Assembly (NCBI RefSeq): GCF_000772085.1 | Contig: NZ_CP009755.1 | Span: forward strand, 1,984,001 to 2,048,000 | Length of the DNA stretch: 64,000 bases | DNA from: Curtobacterium sp. MR_MD2014 | GTDB taxonomy: Bacteria > Actinomycetota > Actinomycetes > Actinomycetales > Microbacteriaceae | Direction of reading: 5' to 3' | Shown: positions 33,335-41,917 of the stretch, piece by piece | How positions within the stretch are numbered: position 1 is the stretch's first letter | Layout: each line of letters begins with the position of its first letter | The notes under the pieces: model-generated | Database searches by the model: none | Told to the model about the DNA's origin: nothing | What the model saw: only the letters and a program-made list of their open reading frames with translations | Translations under genes and position numbers: made by a program

Positions 33335-34144
33335 TCAGCTCCGGGGCGTCAACGGCCCGCGGGCGAGCTTGTGCTGTGCCGACTGCGCGACCGGTCGCAC
33401 CGTCACCAGGTCGAGGTTGACGTGCGCCGGCAGCTCGACCGCGTGCACGACGGCCTCGGCGACGTCCTCGGCGACGAGCGGCCCCGGCACGTCGGTGTAC
33501 ACCGCCTCGGCCTTCTCGCGGTCGCCCCGGAAGCGCGTCAGGGCGAACTCGTCGGTCTTGACGAGCCCGGGCGCGATCTCGACCACGCGCAGCGGCTCGC
33601 CGTTCAGCTCGAGCCGCAGGGCGCCGACCAGGGCGTGCTCGGCGAACTTGGCGGCGTTGTACCCGCCGCCGTTCTCGTAGGCCACGTGTCCCGCGGTGCT
33701 CGTCACGGTCACGATGTCCGCGACCCCGGCCGTGGCCGCACGGCGCCGGAGCTGCGGCAGCAGGGCGGCGGTGACCCGCTTCGTGCCGATGACGTTCACC
33801 TCGAACATGGCGCGCCAGTCGTCCACGTCGGACTCCTCGACGCTCGCCGACCCGAGTGCTCCGCCGGCGTTGTTCACGAGTACGTCCGCGCCGCCGGCCT
33901 CGTCCACCCGGGCGGCGAGCGCCGCGACGGCGTCGGCGTCGGTGACGTCCGCGACCAGGAACGACGCCCCGGTCTCCGCGGCGAGCGCCTCGAGCCGGTC
34001 CTGACGACGGGCGACGGCGAGCACCTGCCAGCCGCGCTCGCGGAACAGCCGGACGGTGGCAGCACCGATGCCGGAGCTCGCCCCCGTGACGACGGCGAGC
34101 CGCTCGGTGGTGTCGGGTCGACCGGTGTCGGGACGTGCTGCCAT
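33335..34144 (-). CDS. Classical SDR oxidoreductase
   Basis: 269 aa. Cofactor site VVTGASSGIGAATV, NNAGG, and catalytic residues with Ser in TVTSTAGHVAYENGGGYNAAKF, which supplies Tyr and Lys as YxxxK. GGAGGAAGCC precedes the ATG. It reduces or oxidises an unknown substrate with NAD(P)(H). The ARRQDRL after the second strand suggests NADP preference. Confidence 0.9.
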   Translation of the reverse strand: MAARPDTGRPDTTERLAVVTGASSGIGAATVRLFRERGWQVLAVARRQDRLEALAAETGASFLVADVTDADAVAALAARVDEAGGADVLVNNAGGALGSASVEESDVDDWRAMFEVNVIGTKRVTAALLPQLRRRAATAGVADIVTVTSTAGHVAYENGGGYNAAKFAEHALVGALRLELNGEPLRVVEIAPGLVKTDEFALTRFRGDREKAEAVYTDVPGPLVAEDVAEAVVHAVELPAHVNLDLVTVRPVAQSAQHKLARGPLTPRS

Positions 34145-34201
34145 GGCTTCCTCCAGTGGGTGTCGGCACCACCGTACCGACCCGTCGAGGTCACGATCCG
34201 G

Positions 34202-34207
34202 TAACGT
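34202..34207 (+). promoter_or_regulatory. -10 element, leaderless start of acyltransferase gene
   Basis: TAACGT lies eight bases before the ATG at 34216. Confidence 0.45.
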
Positions 34208-34215
34208 GACCGGCC

Positions 34216-35313
34216 ATGACGACGGACGCCGCTCCCCCCGCGCCCTCGGCTCCTGCGACGCCGCTCGAGCCGGGCCGGTCGCCGCGACGCATCCCGATGT
34301 GGGACACGGCTCGGTTCGTCGCCGTCACGCTCGTCGTGATCGGTCACGCGATCCAGCGGCAGACGGCCGGCAGCGAGCACGCCCTCGCGCTCTACACCTT
34401 CATCTACGCGTTCCACATGCCCGCGTTCGGCGTCATCAGTGGGTACTTCTCGTCGGCGGCGACCCCGACCGCAGAGCGGATGCGGCGGACCTTCACGGAC
34501 ATCGTGGTGCCGTACATCGTCATGCAGACGATCTGGACGGTGGTGCAGGCGATCGTCGAGGGCGGCAAGGAGTTCAACCCGACGAAGCCGACCTGGACGC
34601 TGTGGTTCCTGCTCGCGCTGGGGATCTTCCGGCTGATCCTGCCCTACCTGGCGATCCTGCGGTGGCCGCTCGTCTGGGCCGTGGTGCTCAGCGTCGGCGT
34701 CGGGTACCTCGACAACGTCGACTCGACGTTCTCCCTGGGACGCGCGATCAGCCTGCTGCCGTTCTTCCTGCTCGGGTGGCAGGTCAAGCAGTGGGGGGTG
34801 TTCGACCGCTGGTACGAGGCCCCCCGCCGGGTCGTGGTCCGTCTCCGCGCGGCCGCGGTCGTCGTCTTCGCGGTGTGGGCGGCCGCGTGCGTGCTGTTCA
34901 TCCCGCAGTTCAAGGGCTTCGACCTGCACCACTGGTTCTTCTACGACGACTCGTACTCCGGGCTCGGCGAGGACGCCTGGTGGGCCGGCGGTGTCCGCCT
35001 CGGCCTGGTGCTGCTCGCCACCGTGCTGACGGCGTCGTTCCTGCTGCTCGTGCCCCGCAGGACGGTCTGGCTCACCCGGTTCGGCGCAGCGACCATGTAC
35101 GTCTACCTGCTGCACACGTTCGTGCTCTACCCGATCCGCGAGTCCGGCGTCCTGGCCGGGGAGCACTCGGCGTGGCCGTACGTGCTGCTCATGGTCGCCG
35201 TGGCGTGCGCGGTGAGCCTGTTCCTCGCGCAACCGTTCGTGCGGCGCGGCATGCGCTGGCTGCTCGAGCCGAACGTCGACTGGCTGTTCCGCCGGGAGCC
35301 CGTCGAGCACTGA
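34216..35313 (+). CDS. Acyltransferase 3-like membrane protein
   Basis: 365 aa with about ten membrane helices. The early helix carries WDTARFVAVTLVVIGHAIQ, matching the R-x10-H of acyltransferase-3 enzymes, and FHMPAFGVISGYFSS is another family hallmark. Such proteins transfer acyl groups to surface glycans or small molecules across the membrane. It stands alone; its stop is only five bases from the end of the convergent DivIVA-repeat gene. Confidence 0.85.
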   Translation: MTTDAAPPAPSAPATPLEPGRSPRRIPMWDTARFVAVTLVVIGHAIQRQTAGSEHALALYTFIYAFHMPAFGVISGYFSSAATPTAERMRRTFTDIVVPYIVMQTIWTVVQAIVEGGKEFNPTKPTWTLWFLLALGIFRLILPYLAILRWPLVWAVVLSVGVGYLDNVDSTFSLGRAISLLPFFLLGWQVKQWGVFDRWYEAPRRVVVRLRAAAVVVFAVWAAACVLFIPQFKGFDLHHWFFYDDSYSGLGEDAWWAGGVRLGLVLLATVLTASFLLLVPRRTVWLTRFGAATMYVYLLHTFVLYPIRESGVLAGEHSAWPYVLLMVAVACAVSLFLAQPFVRRGMRWLLEPNVDWLFRREPVEH

Positions 35314-35317
35314 CCGC

Positions 35318-35501
35318 TCAGCGGGCGAGTGCCCGGAGCGCGACCACGACCTCGACGAGGAAGTCGTCGACCTCGTCGCAGTCGTACCCGGACTTCATCC
35401 GGGTCCGACGGAAGCGCCAGGTCGTCCACGTCGTCCTGCGAGTACCCGTTCCGGAACACCGTCGGCTGGAACTTCTTGTCCGCCACGTCCTGAGCGCGCA
35501 C
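35318..35501 (-). pseudogene. Frameshifted DivIVA-repeat small protein
   Basis: From the GTG at 35501 the first frame reads ADKKFQPTVFRNGYSQDDVDDL, a DivIVA-type motif, and then becomes non-DivIVA. A second frame from about 35440 reads FRRTRMKSGYDCDEVDDF and continues to a stop at 35318. Joined, they would make a roughly 60-residue protein with two tandem DivIVA motifs. The break falls right after VDDL. It could be a true frameshift mutation, a sequencing error, or programmed shifting. DivIVA domains mark membrane curvature at poles and septa. Confidence 0.65.
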
Positions 35502-35550
35502 GACGCCCCCCTCTCGTCCCGTCCGATCCTGCCAGGCGGGGCCGACGCGT

Positions 35551-35595
35551 CCGGCCGGGAGGCACGGCGCACCGCACCGCGCCGCTCCCGTCCCT
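35551..35595. repeat. GGGAGGC-family element with imperfect hairpin
   Basis: GGCCGGGAGGCACGGCGC begins at 35553 and is followed by GCGCCGCTCCCGTCC, giving an imperfect stem. The first part is identical to 53251-53268. The rest of the gap to metY holds only the likely metY promoter and leader. Confidence 0.55.
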
Positions 35596-35684
35596 CGGCT
35601 GGTCGCGTCGGCTCCACGGACGCGCGCCGCGCACGCGCGTTACGTTGCGAGGCGGCCCCGCTGGTGCCCGCCCCGCCACCTGCG

Positions 35685-35690
35685 TAGCGT
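35685..35690 (+). promoter_or_regulatory. Probable -10 of metY with short leader
   Basis: TAGCGT at 35685 would start transcription near 35697, leaving a leader of about 74 bases before metY. The leader can form a CCGGG/CCCGG hairpin and contains a ten-codon ORF whose stop overlaps the metY start. No known SAM riboswitch pattern was seen. Confidence 0.35.
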
Positions 35691-35770
35691 GACGGACGTC
35701 GCGACGACGCCCCGGGCCTCCCGGTCGTCCGCGGCGACGCCATGACGGACCGAACCCGACAGGAGCCCCG

Positions 35771-37102
35771 ATGAGCACGAACGACGCAGCCGCCTGGCGG
35801 TTCGAGACGACGCAGGTCCACGCCGGCGCGCAGCCGGACCCGACCACCGGCGCACGGGCCACGCCGATCTACAGGACGACGTCGTACGTGTTCGAGAACT
35901 CGGACCACGCCCGCGACCTGTTCGCGCTGGCGCAACCGGGCAACATCTACTCGCGGATCATGAACCCGACGAACGACGTCGTCGAGCAGCGCATCGCCGC
36001 GCTCGAGGGCGGTACGGGCGCGCTGCTGGTGTCGAGCGGTCAGGCGGCCGAGACGTACGCCGTGCTGAACATCGCGGGGGCCGGTGACCACATCGTCTCG
36101 TCGTCGTCGATCTACGGCGGCACGTACAACCTGTTCAAGTACACGCTGGCGAAGCTCGGCATCGAGACGACGTTCGTCGAGGACCAGGACGACCTCGAGG
36201 AGTGGCGTCGCGCCGTCCGCCCCAACACGAAGCTCTTCTTCGCCGAGACGATCGGCAACCCGCGGATCAACGTGCTCGACATCGCGGGCGTCAGCAGCGT
36301 CGCGCACGAGTCCGGCCTGCCGCTCATCGTCGACAACACGATCGCGACGCCGTTCCTCATCCGGCCGTTCGAGCACGGTGCCGACATCGTGGTGCACTCG
36401 GCGACGAAGTTCCTCGGCGGCCACGGCACCGTCATCGGCGGCGTGATCGTCGACGGCGGACGGTTCGCCTGGTCGGAGCACGCCGACCGCTTCCCGGAGT
36501 TCAACTCCCCCGATCCCTCGTACCACGGCGCGGTGTTCGCGCAGGCGGTCGGCAACGAGCTCGCCTACGTCGTGAAGGCCCGGGTGCAGCTGCTCCGCGA
36601 CCTCGGCGCGTCGAACTCGGCGGACACGGCGTTCGCGCTGCTCCAGGGCATCGAGACGCTGTCGCTGCGCATGGAGCGGCACGTGGCGAACGCCCAGGAG
36701 ATCGCGGAGTGGCTCGACCGGCACCCGGAGGTGGCCTCCGTGTCGTACGCCGGGCTGCCGACGTCGCCCTGGTACGCGGCGGCGAACCGGTACGCGCCGC
36801 GCGGTGTCGGTGCCGTGCTGTCGTTCGAGCTCAAGGGCGGGGTGCCGGCCGGCAAGGCGTTCGTCGACGAGCTGCGGCTGTTCTCGCACCTGGCGAACAT
36901 CGGCGACGTGCGCTCCCTCGTCATCCACCCGGCGTCGACGACGCACTCGCAGCTCACGCCCGAGCAGCAGCTCACCACCGGGGTCACCCCGGGCCTGGTG
37001 CGGCTCTCGGTCGGCATCGAGAACGTCGAGGACCTCCGTGCGGACCTCGAGGCGGGGCTCGCGGCGGCGCGGGCCGTCTCGCAGGAGGGCCAGCGGGCGT
37101 AG
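35771..37102 (+). CDS. metY: O-acetylhomoserine aminocarboxypropyltransferase (sulfhydrylase)
   Basis: 443 aa PLP enzyme of the Cys/Met metabolism family. PLP Lys in HSATKFLGGHG, with phosphate/aromatic contacts in SSGQAAETYAVLNIA and the YSRIMNPTNDVVE region. The larger size and Gly-rich loops favour MetY over cystathionine synthase. It makes homocysteine from O-acetylhomoserine and sulfide. A CAGGAG site precedes the ATG. metX follows, giving two consecutive steps of methionine synthesis. Confidence 0.95.
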   Translation: MSTNDAAAWRFETTQVHAGAQPDPTTGARATPIYRTTSYVFENSDHARDLFALAQPGNIYSRIMNPTNDVVEQRIAALEGGTGALLVSSGQAAETYAVLNIAGAGDHIVSSSSIYGGTYNLFKYTLAKLGIETTFVEDQDDLEEWRRAVRPNTKLFFAETIGNPRINVLDIAGVSSVAHESGLPLIVDNTIATPFLIRPFEHGADIVVHSATKFLGGHGTVIGGVIVDGGRFAWSEHADRFPEFNSPDPSYHGAVFAQAVGNELAYVVKARVQLLRDLGASNSADTAFALLQGIETLSLRMERHVANAQEIAEWLDRHPEVASVSYAGLPTSPWYAAANRYAPRGVGAVLSFELKGGVPAGKAFVDELRLFSHLANIGDVRSLVIHPASTTHSQLTPEQQLTTGVTPGLVRLSVGIENVEDLRADLEAGLAAARAVSQEGQRA

Positions 37103-37182
37103 CGCCCCGGCCCGGCCCGTACCCCTCGCGGAGCACGCGCCGGTGACGCGCCGGGCATGACGTAACACGGCGGAGGTGGGGC

Positions 37183-38406
37183 GTGCCTCCCGGCAGACTG
37201 GACACGATGGACTGGCAGACGATCCCCGAGGACTCGGTCCCGTCCACCCTCGTGCCCGGGACCGAGCTCGGGACGCTCGGCAAGCCGCCCGTGACCGGCG
37301 CCTGGCGTCCCGGCGACCACCCCGGCTCCCGGCGGTTCGCCGCGCTCGGCGAGCAGTGGGTGCGCGGCGGACGGATCCCGTCGGTGCGGGTGGCCTACGA
37401 GACGTGGGGCGAGCTGGACGCCGCGCGCAGCAACGCGGTGCTGCTCCTGCACGCCATGACCGGCGACTCGCACGTCACCGGTCCGGCCGGACCCGGGCAC
37501 CGCACGGCGGGCTGGTGGGGCGACGTCGTCGGACCGGGCCTGGCGATCGACACCGACCGGTGGTTCGTCGTCGCCTCGAACATGCTGGGCGGGTGCCAGG
37601 GCACGACCGGCCCGTCCTCGGTGGCGCCGGACGGCGTCGAGTGGGGGTCACGCTTCCCGTTCGTGACCGTCCGCGACCAGGTCGCGGTCCAGGTGCAGCT
37701 CGCCGACGCGCTCGGCATCGACGTCTTCGCCGCCGTCGTCGGCGGCTCGATGGGCGGCATGCACGCGCTCGAGTTCGCGGTGGCGCACCCCTCCCGGGTC
37801 GCCCGGCTCGCGGTCCTGGCGTCGACCGCCCAGACCACGGCGGACCAGATCGCCGCGAACTCGCTGCAGCGTGCCGCGATCCAGACCGACCCCGCGTACG
37901 CCGGTGGTGACTACTTCGAGGCGGCGGTCGGCGAGGGACCGCACCGCGGGCTGTCGCTCGCGCGGCGGATGGCACTGATGACCTACCGCGCGCCGGACGA
38001 GCTCAACGGGCGGTTCGCGCGGTCGTGGCAGAGCGACGTCTCCCCGCTCGGCGACGACGGTCGGTTCTCGGTCGAGAGCTACCTCGACTTCCACGGCAAC
38101 CGGTTCACCCGGCGGTTCGACGCCTCGTCGTACGTCGCGCTCACGCACGCGATGGACTCGCACGACGTCGGGGCCGGGCGCGGCGGGGTGACGGCGGCGC
38201 TCGCGGCGGTGACCGCCAGGACGCTGGTCGTCGGGGTGTCGAGCGACCGCCTGTTCCCGCTCGAGGACCAGCACCGGATCGCGGCGGGGATCCCCGACAC
38301 ACTGGACGGGGGCCGGGCCGCGGTGCTCGACAGCGAGTTCGGACACGACGGCTTCCTCATCGAGCACGAGGCGGTCGGGGCGCACCTGCGACGGCTGCTC
38401 GACTGA
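37183..38406 (+). CDS. metX: Homoserine O-acetyltransferase
   Basis: 407 aa alpha/beta-hydrolase-fold enzyme. Nucleophile motif VVGGSMGGMHALEFA, with the acid region VGVSSDRLFPLEDQ and His in SEFGHDGFLIE. It acetylates homoserine from acetyl-CoA to feed MetY. I chose the GTG at 37183 because GGAGG lies upstream; an in-frame ATG at 37207 begins the conserved MDWQTIPEDSVPS but has no ribosome site. It lies 80 bp after metY. Confidence 0.95.
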   Translation: MPPGRLDTMDWQTIPEDSVPSTLVPGTELGTLGKPPVTGAWRPGDHPGSRRFAALGEQWVRGGRIPSVRVAYETWGELDAARSNAVLLLHAMTGDSHVTGPAGPGHRTAGWWGDVVGPGLAIDTDRWFVVASNMLGGCQGTTGPSSVAPDGVEWGSRFPFVTVRDQVAVQVQLADALGIDVFAAVVGGSMGGMHALEFAVAHPSRVARLAVLASTAQTTADQIAANSLQRAAIQTDPAYAGGDYFEAAVGEGPHRGLSLARRMALMTYRAPDELNGRFARSWQSDVSPLGDDGRFSVESYLDFHGNRFTRRFDASSYVALTHAMDSHDVGAGRGGVTAALAAVTARTLVVGVSSDRLFPLEDQHRIAAGIPDTLDGGRAAVLDSEFGHDGFLIEHEAVGAHLRRLLD

Positions 38407-38592
38407 ACGGCCCGGTACGGGCGCGGTACGGGCGCGGCGCGCCCGGCGCACCCGCGGACCGATCTGTCCACGTCCGCGTGCCGAACACCCCACAACGGGT
38501 GGGCCGCGTGGAATGATGGCGACGGGTACCCCGCCCGCGGGGTCCGGCGAACCACCGGACCCGACCGAACCGACGTCACCACCAGGACACCG
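38407..38592. other. Intergenic region with short repeats and hairpins
   Basis: GGTACGGGCGC is repeated in tandem near 38412, followed by GGGCGC-GGC-GCGCCC, which may end metX transcription. CCCCGC-CC-GCGGGG (38529-38542) is a second small hairpin in the likely leader of the sensor kinase gene. No gene is seen. Confidence 0.4.
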
Positions 38593-39750
38593 ATGGACTT
38601 CATCGCACAGGAACGCGACCGCTTGCTGCGGTCGACGACCCGTGTCGTCGGCATCACCTGCGCCCTGGTCTCCGTCGTCGGCATCGTCAGCTCGCTCGCG
38701 GTCCCCCTGGTCCCCCTGCTCGGCGCACTCGCCTGCATCGCGGTGCTCATCGCGGCGCTGCTCGTCTTCGGCACCAACGGGTCGGTGTGGTGGACCGCCC
38801 TCGCACTCGCCTCGGGCCTCGGGGCCCTCGCGCTCCTGCTGCTCGGTGCCGACCCCGACGTGCGGTCCGTCGTCGCCAGCGCCGTCGTGCCGCTGGCGGC
38901 CGGGTCGTTGTCCGCCCCGCTGATGGCGCAGCGCGGCGCGCCGGTCGGGCTCGCGATGACGATCGTCGCCGGAGTCGCGGCCGTGGGCGCCGTCGTCTGG
39001 GCATCGGGCGGTCCGCTCTCCGGCCCGACCGCCGGTGTGGTGCTCGGCTGGGTGCTCGTCGCCGTGGTCTCGGTGTGGATCGCGCGCAGCATCCCCCGCG
39101 TCGCCCGGCGCATCCAGAGCATCGGCACGGCGCACCGCGCGGAACGGCAGGCGAGCGAGACCGAGGCGCAGCGACGCCAGGGCGCCCGACTGCTGCACGA
39201 CACCGTGCTCGCCACCCTCACGCTCCTGGCCCACTCCGGGGTCGGCGTGTCCGAGCAGGCGATGCGCGAGCAGGCCGCCGAGGACGCCAGGCTCCTCCGG
39301 CACCTGCGACTCGGCGCGACCCCGCAGCCCCAGCAGTCCGGCGACTACTCGCTCACCCGCGTCGAGGAGTCGCCGCTCGGCCAGACCCTCGAGTCCGTCA
39401 AGCAGCGCTTCGGCCGGATGGGCCTCGAGGTCAGCTGGCACGGCACCGGTCAGGTCCTGCTGCCGTCGAACGTGCTCGACGCGTTCCTGCTGGCCCTCGG
39501 CGAGTGCCTCGAGAACGTCCGGCGCCACGCCGGCGTCGGCGAGGCGCACGTCACGATCGTCCACGACCAGGAGACCGTCCGCGCGATGGTGACCGACGCC
39601 GGTGTCGGCTTCGACCTCGACGCGGTGAGCGCGGAGCGCCTCGGCTACAAGGAGAGCGTCGTCAACCGCCTCCGCGAGGTCGGTGGCGACGCCAAGCTCT
39701 TCTCCGCCCCGGGATCGGGCACCACCGTCGTCCTGGAGGCTCCCCGATGA
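38593..39750 (+). CDS. Membrane sensor histidine kinase
   Basis: 385 aa. Four to six N-terminal helices, with no large extracellular domain. The phosphoacceptor helix RRQGARLLHDTVLATLTLL has His202, a HisKA_3-like form. The HATPase domain contains ECLENVRRHAGV (N box), VTDAGVGFDL and APGSGTTVVLEAP. Its stop overlaps the next ATG. It belongs with the membrane protein at 39747 and regulator at 41166. Confidence 0.88.
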   Translation: MDFIAQERDRLLRSTTRVVGITCALVSVVGIVSSLAVPLVPLLGALACIAVLIAALLVFGTNGSVWWTALALASGLGALALLLLGADPDVRSVVASAVVPLAAGSLSAPLMAQRGAPVGLAMTIVAGVAAVGAVVWASGGPLSGPTAGVVLGWVLVAVVSVWIARSIPRVARRIQSIGTAHRAERQASETEAQRRQGARLLHDTVLATLTLLAHSGVGVSEQAMREQAAEDARLLRHLRLGATPQPQQSGDYSLTRVEESPLGQTLESVKQRFGRMGLEVSWHGTGQVLLPSNVLDAFLLALGECLENVRRHAGVGEAHVTIVHDQETVRAMVTDAGVGFDLDAVSAERLGYKESVVNRLREVGGDAKLFSAPGSGTTVVLEAPR

Positions 39751-41069
39751 CCCGCGTCCCCGAGGACACCATCAACCGCGGGCTCCCGGGCGAGACCGTG
39801 CAGCCGGCACCGCGCACCCGACGCGAAGCGCGCGAGCGCTACCGGGGCAGCGAGCGACGGCAGGCCCGCGGGCTCCCCTCGACCTCGACCGGTGCCCGTT
39901 CGCTCCGGCAGGCCGCCAAGCCCGGTGCGTCGCTCGGAGCCGGCTACCTCGGCCTCGGCGCCGCGGTCCTCACCGCGATCGAGGCCGTCGCCGGCATCGT
40001 CTTCTTCCTGGTCCGGCTGCCGGACTACGCGAACCCGTGGCTGCCCGCCGGCGCCTGGGCGCTGTACCTGGTCGCGGCGATCGGCGTCGGCCTCAGCCTG
40101 ATGACCTACGGCGAGCGGCTCACCGGCACCGCGTTCGCGCTGATCTGCGCCGTCCTGGCGTGCGTCGTGACACTCGACTTCGTCGGGATCCTCCCCGAGC
40201 ACGACATCGCGCACACCGCCAGCGCCTCGGTCGCCGCCGGCTTCGCCCTGCTCCCGGTGGCGACGCTCCGGCCCGCGCGCGAGGTCGCCGCCGCCATCGC
40301 GGTGCTCGGTCTCGGGTTCGCCGTGATGGCGGCCGTGTCGACGCCGATCACCCCGGCGACCCTGCCGGGCATCGTCTCGCTGCTGGCGCTCGTGGTGGTC
40401 CCGCCGTCGATCGCACTGTTCGTGGTGCACCGCTTCCGCCAGCTCGTGCAGCGCGAGCTGGACCGGGTGCTCGTGCAGAGCAACGTCCAGGCGCCGCAGT
40501 TCGCCGTCGGGATGCTCGCGTCGGACGAGCTCGCCCGGCTCGACCTGGCCGCCGAGAAGCTCCTCGACGCCGTCGCGAACGGCTCGGACCCGCTGCCGCT
40601 CTCGGACGCCTCGGCCTCCGTCGCCGCGTCGCTGGCGACGGAGCTGCGCCTGCACCTCATCGAGGGACGCCGCGAGACGTGGCTGTACCACGCGATCACG
40701 GAGTCCGACCACCTCGGGCGCGCCGTCAGCGTGGCCGATCCGCAGTCCCTCGCCGGGCACCTCGGCCCCGCCCAGCGGGACGGCCTGCTGCAAGCCCTGT
40801 GGCAGATGGTCGGCGACGGTCGCCCCGCACAGCCGGGTGCCCCCGTCGTCTCGGTCACGCTCGGTCCGATCGGCTCCGACGGGCACCCGGTGTCCGACGA
40901 GCGCATGGACGTCCCGATCGTGTTCGAGTCGCGCGGGACCCCGCGCCGACGCCTCGGTCCGACCGCGTGGAGTGCCCTGCAGCGCATCGGCCCGTACACC
41001 GAGTCGTTCCGCGACGGCGTGCTCCGCGTCGTCTCGCACTGCGTCGTCGACCGACACCCGTCGATGTAG
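39747..41069 (+). CDS. Unrecognised membrane protein coupled to sensor kinase
   Basis: 440 aa. About 70 basic/hydrophilic residues come first, then six or so helices (about 72-235), ending in a cytoplasmic half of about 200 residues. That half (KLLDAVANGSD..., ATELRLHLIEGRRETWLYHAI) resembles the helical and linker part of a histidine kinase but lacks recognisable N, G1 or G2 ATP-binding motifs and a phospho-His. It overlaps the kinase gene by four bases. I infer a sensing or scaffold partner, perhaps a pseudokinase. No family name is offered. Confidence 0.75.
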   Translation: MTRVPEDTINRGLPGETVQPAPRTRREARERYRGSERRQARGLPSTSTGARSLRQAAKPGASLGAGYLGLGAAVLTAIEAVAGIVFFLVRLPDYANPWLPAGAWALYLVAAIGVGLSLMTYGERLTGTAFALICAVLACVVTLDFVGILPEHDIAHTASASVAAGFALLPVATLRPAREVAAAIAVLGLGFAVMAAVSTPITPATLPGIVSLLALVVVPPSIALFVVHRFRQLVQRELDRVLVQSNVQAPQFAVGMLASDELARLDLAAEKLLDAVANGSDPLPLSDASASVAASLATELRLHLIEGRRETWLYHAITESDHLGRAVSVADPQSLAGHLGPAQRDGLLQALWQMVGDGRPAQPGAPVVSVTLGPIGSDGHPVSDERMDVPIVFESRGTPRRRLGPTAWSALQRIGPYTESFRDGVLRVVSHCVVDRHPSM

Positions 41070-41165
41070 ACGGGCGCGAACTGCCGGACACCCGGCCGAC
41101 ATCCCCAGCCCGGACGGTCCCGACACCTAGGATCGGCGTGCACCGCCTTCGAGAAAGGACGCCTG

Positions 41166-41837
41166 ATGGCGACTCCAGAGCAACCGATCCGACTCGCACT
41201 GGTCGACGACCACCGGATGCTGCTCGGCGCGCTCACGGAGTGGATCCGCAGCGCCGCCGACGACATCACGCTCGTCGCCGCCGTCACGACCTGGCCGGAG
41301 CTCCTGACGAGCCCGGCGTTCCCGGTCGACGTGGTGCTGCTCGACCTCGACCTCAAGGACTCGATCCCGGTCTCGCTGAAGATCTCGACGCTCAAGACCG
41401 CCGGCGTGAAGACCGTCGTGATGAGCACGTACTCGGAGCCGAACGTCGTCCGCGAGGCCCTCGGCTCCGGCGCTCTCGGCTACCTCGTGAAGAGCGAGGA
41501 CGCCGACATGATCGTCGAGGCGATCCGTGCCGCGCAGCGCGGCGAGCAGTACGTCTCCGCCGAGCTCGACCTGGCGATCAACAGCGGCGACGTCGGCGGC
41601 GTGCCGAAGCTCAGCGCGCAGGAGCGCCGCGTGATGGCGCTGTACGGCGGTGGCGAGCCCGTCAAGAGCGTCGCCTACCAGCTCGGCATCTCCGAGGAGA
41701 CCGCGAAGAGCTACCTCAAGCGCATCCGCGAGAAGTACCGCGTCGCGGGCTTCGACGTCGGCACGAAGGTCGCGCTGCGGAAGCGTGCGATCACCGACGG
41801 CATCATCGTGCAGGACGGCAGCCCGGTCGGGCTGTAG
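41166..41837 (+). CDS. LuxR-family response regulator
   Basis: 223 aa, with AAAGGA before the ATG. The receiver has DD at 14-15, phospho-acceptor Asp60 in VVLLDLDLKDS, and GYLVKSEDAD. The HTH is LSAQERRVMALYGGG...VAYQLGISEETAKSYLKRI. It is the third gene of the trio and probably the output of the kinase at 38593. Confidence 0.92.
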   Translation: MATPEQPIRLALVDDHRMLLGALTEWIRSAADDITLVAAVTTWPELLTSPAFPVDVVLLDLDLKDSIPVSLKISTLKTAGVKTVVMSTYSEPNVVREALGSGALGYLVKSEDADMIVEAIRAAQRGEQYVSAELDLAINSGDVGGVPKLSAQERRVMALYGGGEPVKSVAYQLGISEETAKSYLKRIREKYRVAGFDVGTKVALRKRAITDGIIVQDGSPVGL

Positions 41838-41842
41838 TCGCT

Positions 41843-41902
41843 CCACACGACGGACGGGAGGCCCGTGGCGACACCGCCACGGGCCTCCCGTCCGTCGTGT
41901 GG
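41843..41902. terminator. 28-bp perfect bidirectional terminator hairpin
   Basis: A 28-base arm (41843-41870) pairs perfectly with 41875-41902 around a 4-base ACAC loop, with GACGGGAGGC at its core. It lies between the convergent response regulator and MFS genes and almost certainly terminates both. It is the longest member of the GGGAGGC family. Confidence 0.85.
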
Positions 41903-41917
41903 GTGCGTCGACTCCGG

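Noticed and set aside
35689..35745. GTG-started 18-codon ORF upstream of metY
   Set aside because: Its start codon overlaps the likely -10 TAGCGT, so it would not be transcribed, and it has no Cys or Met codons.
35590..35770. SAM riboswitch upstream of metY
   Set aside because: I looked for SAM-I, SAM-II and SAM-IV consensus pieces and saw none; only a simple hairpin is present.
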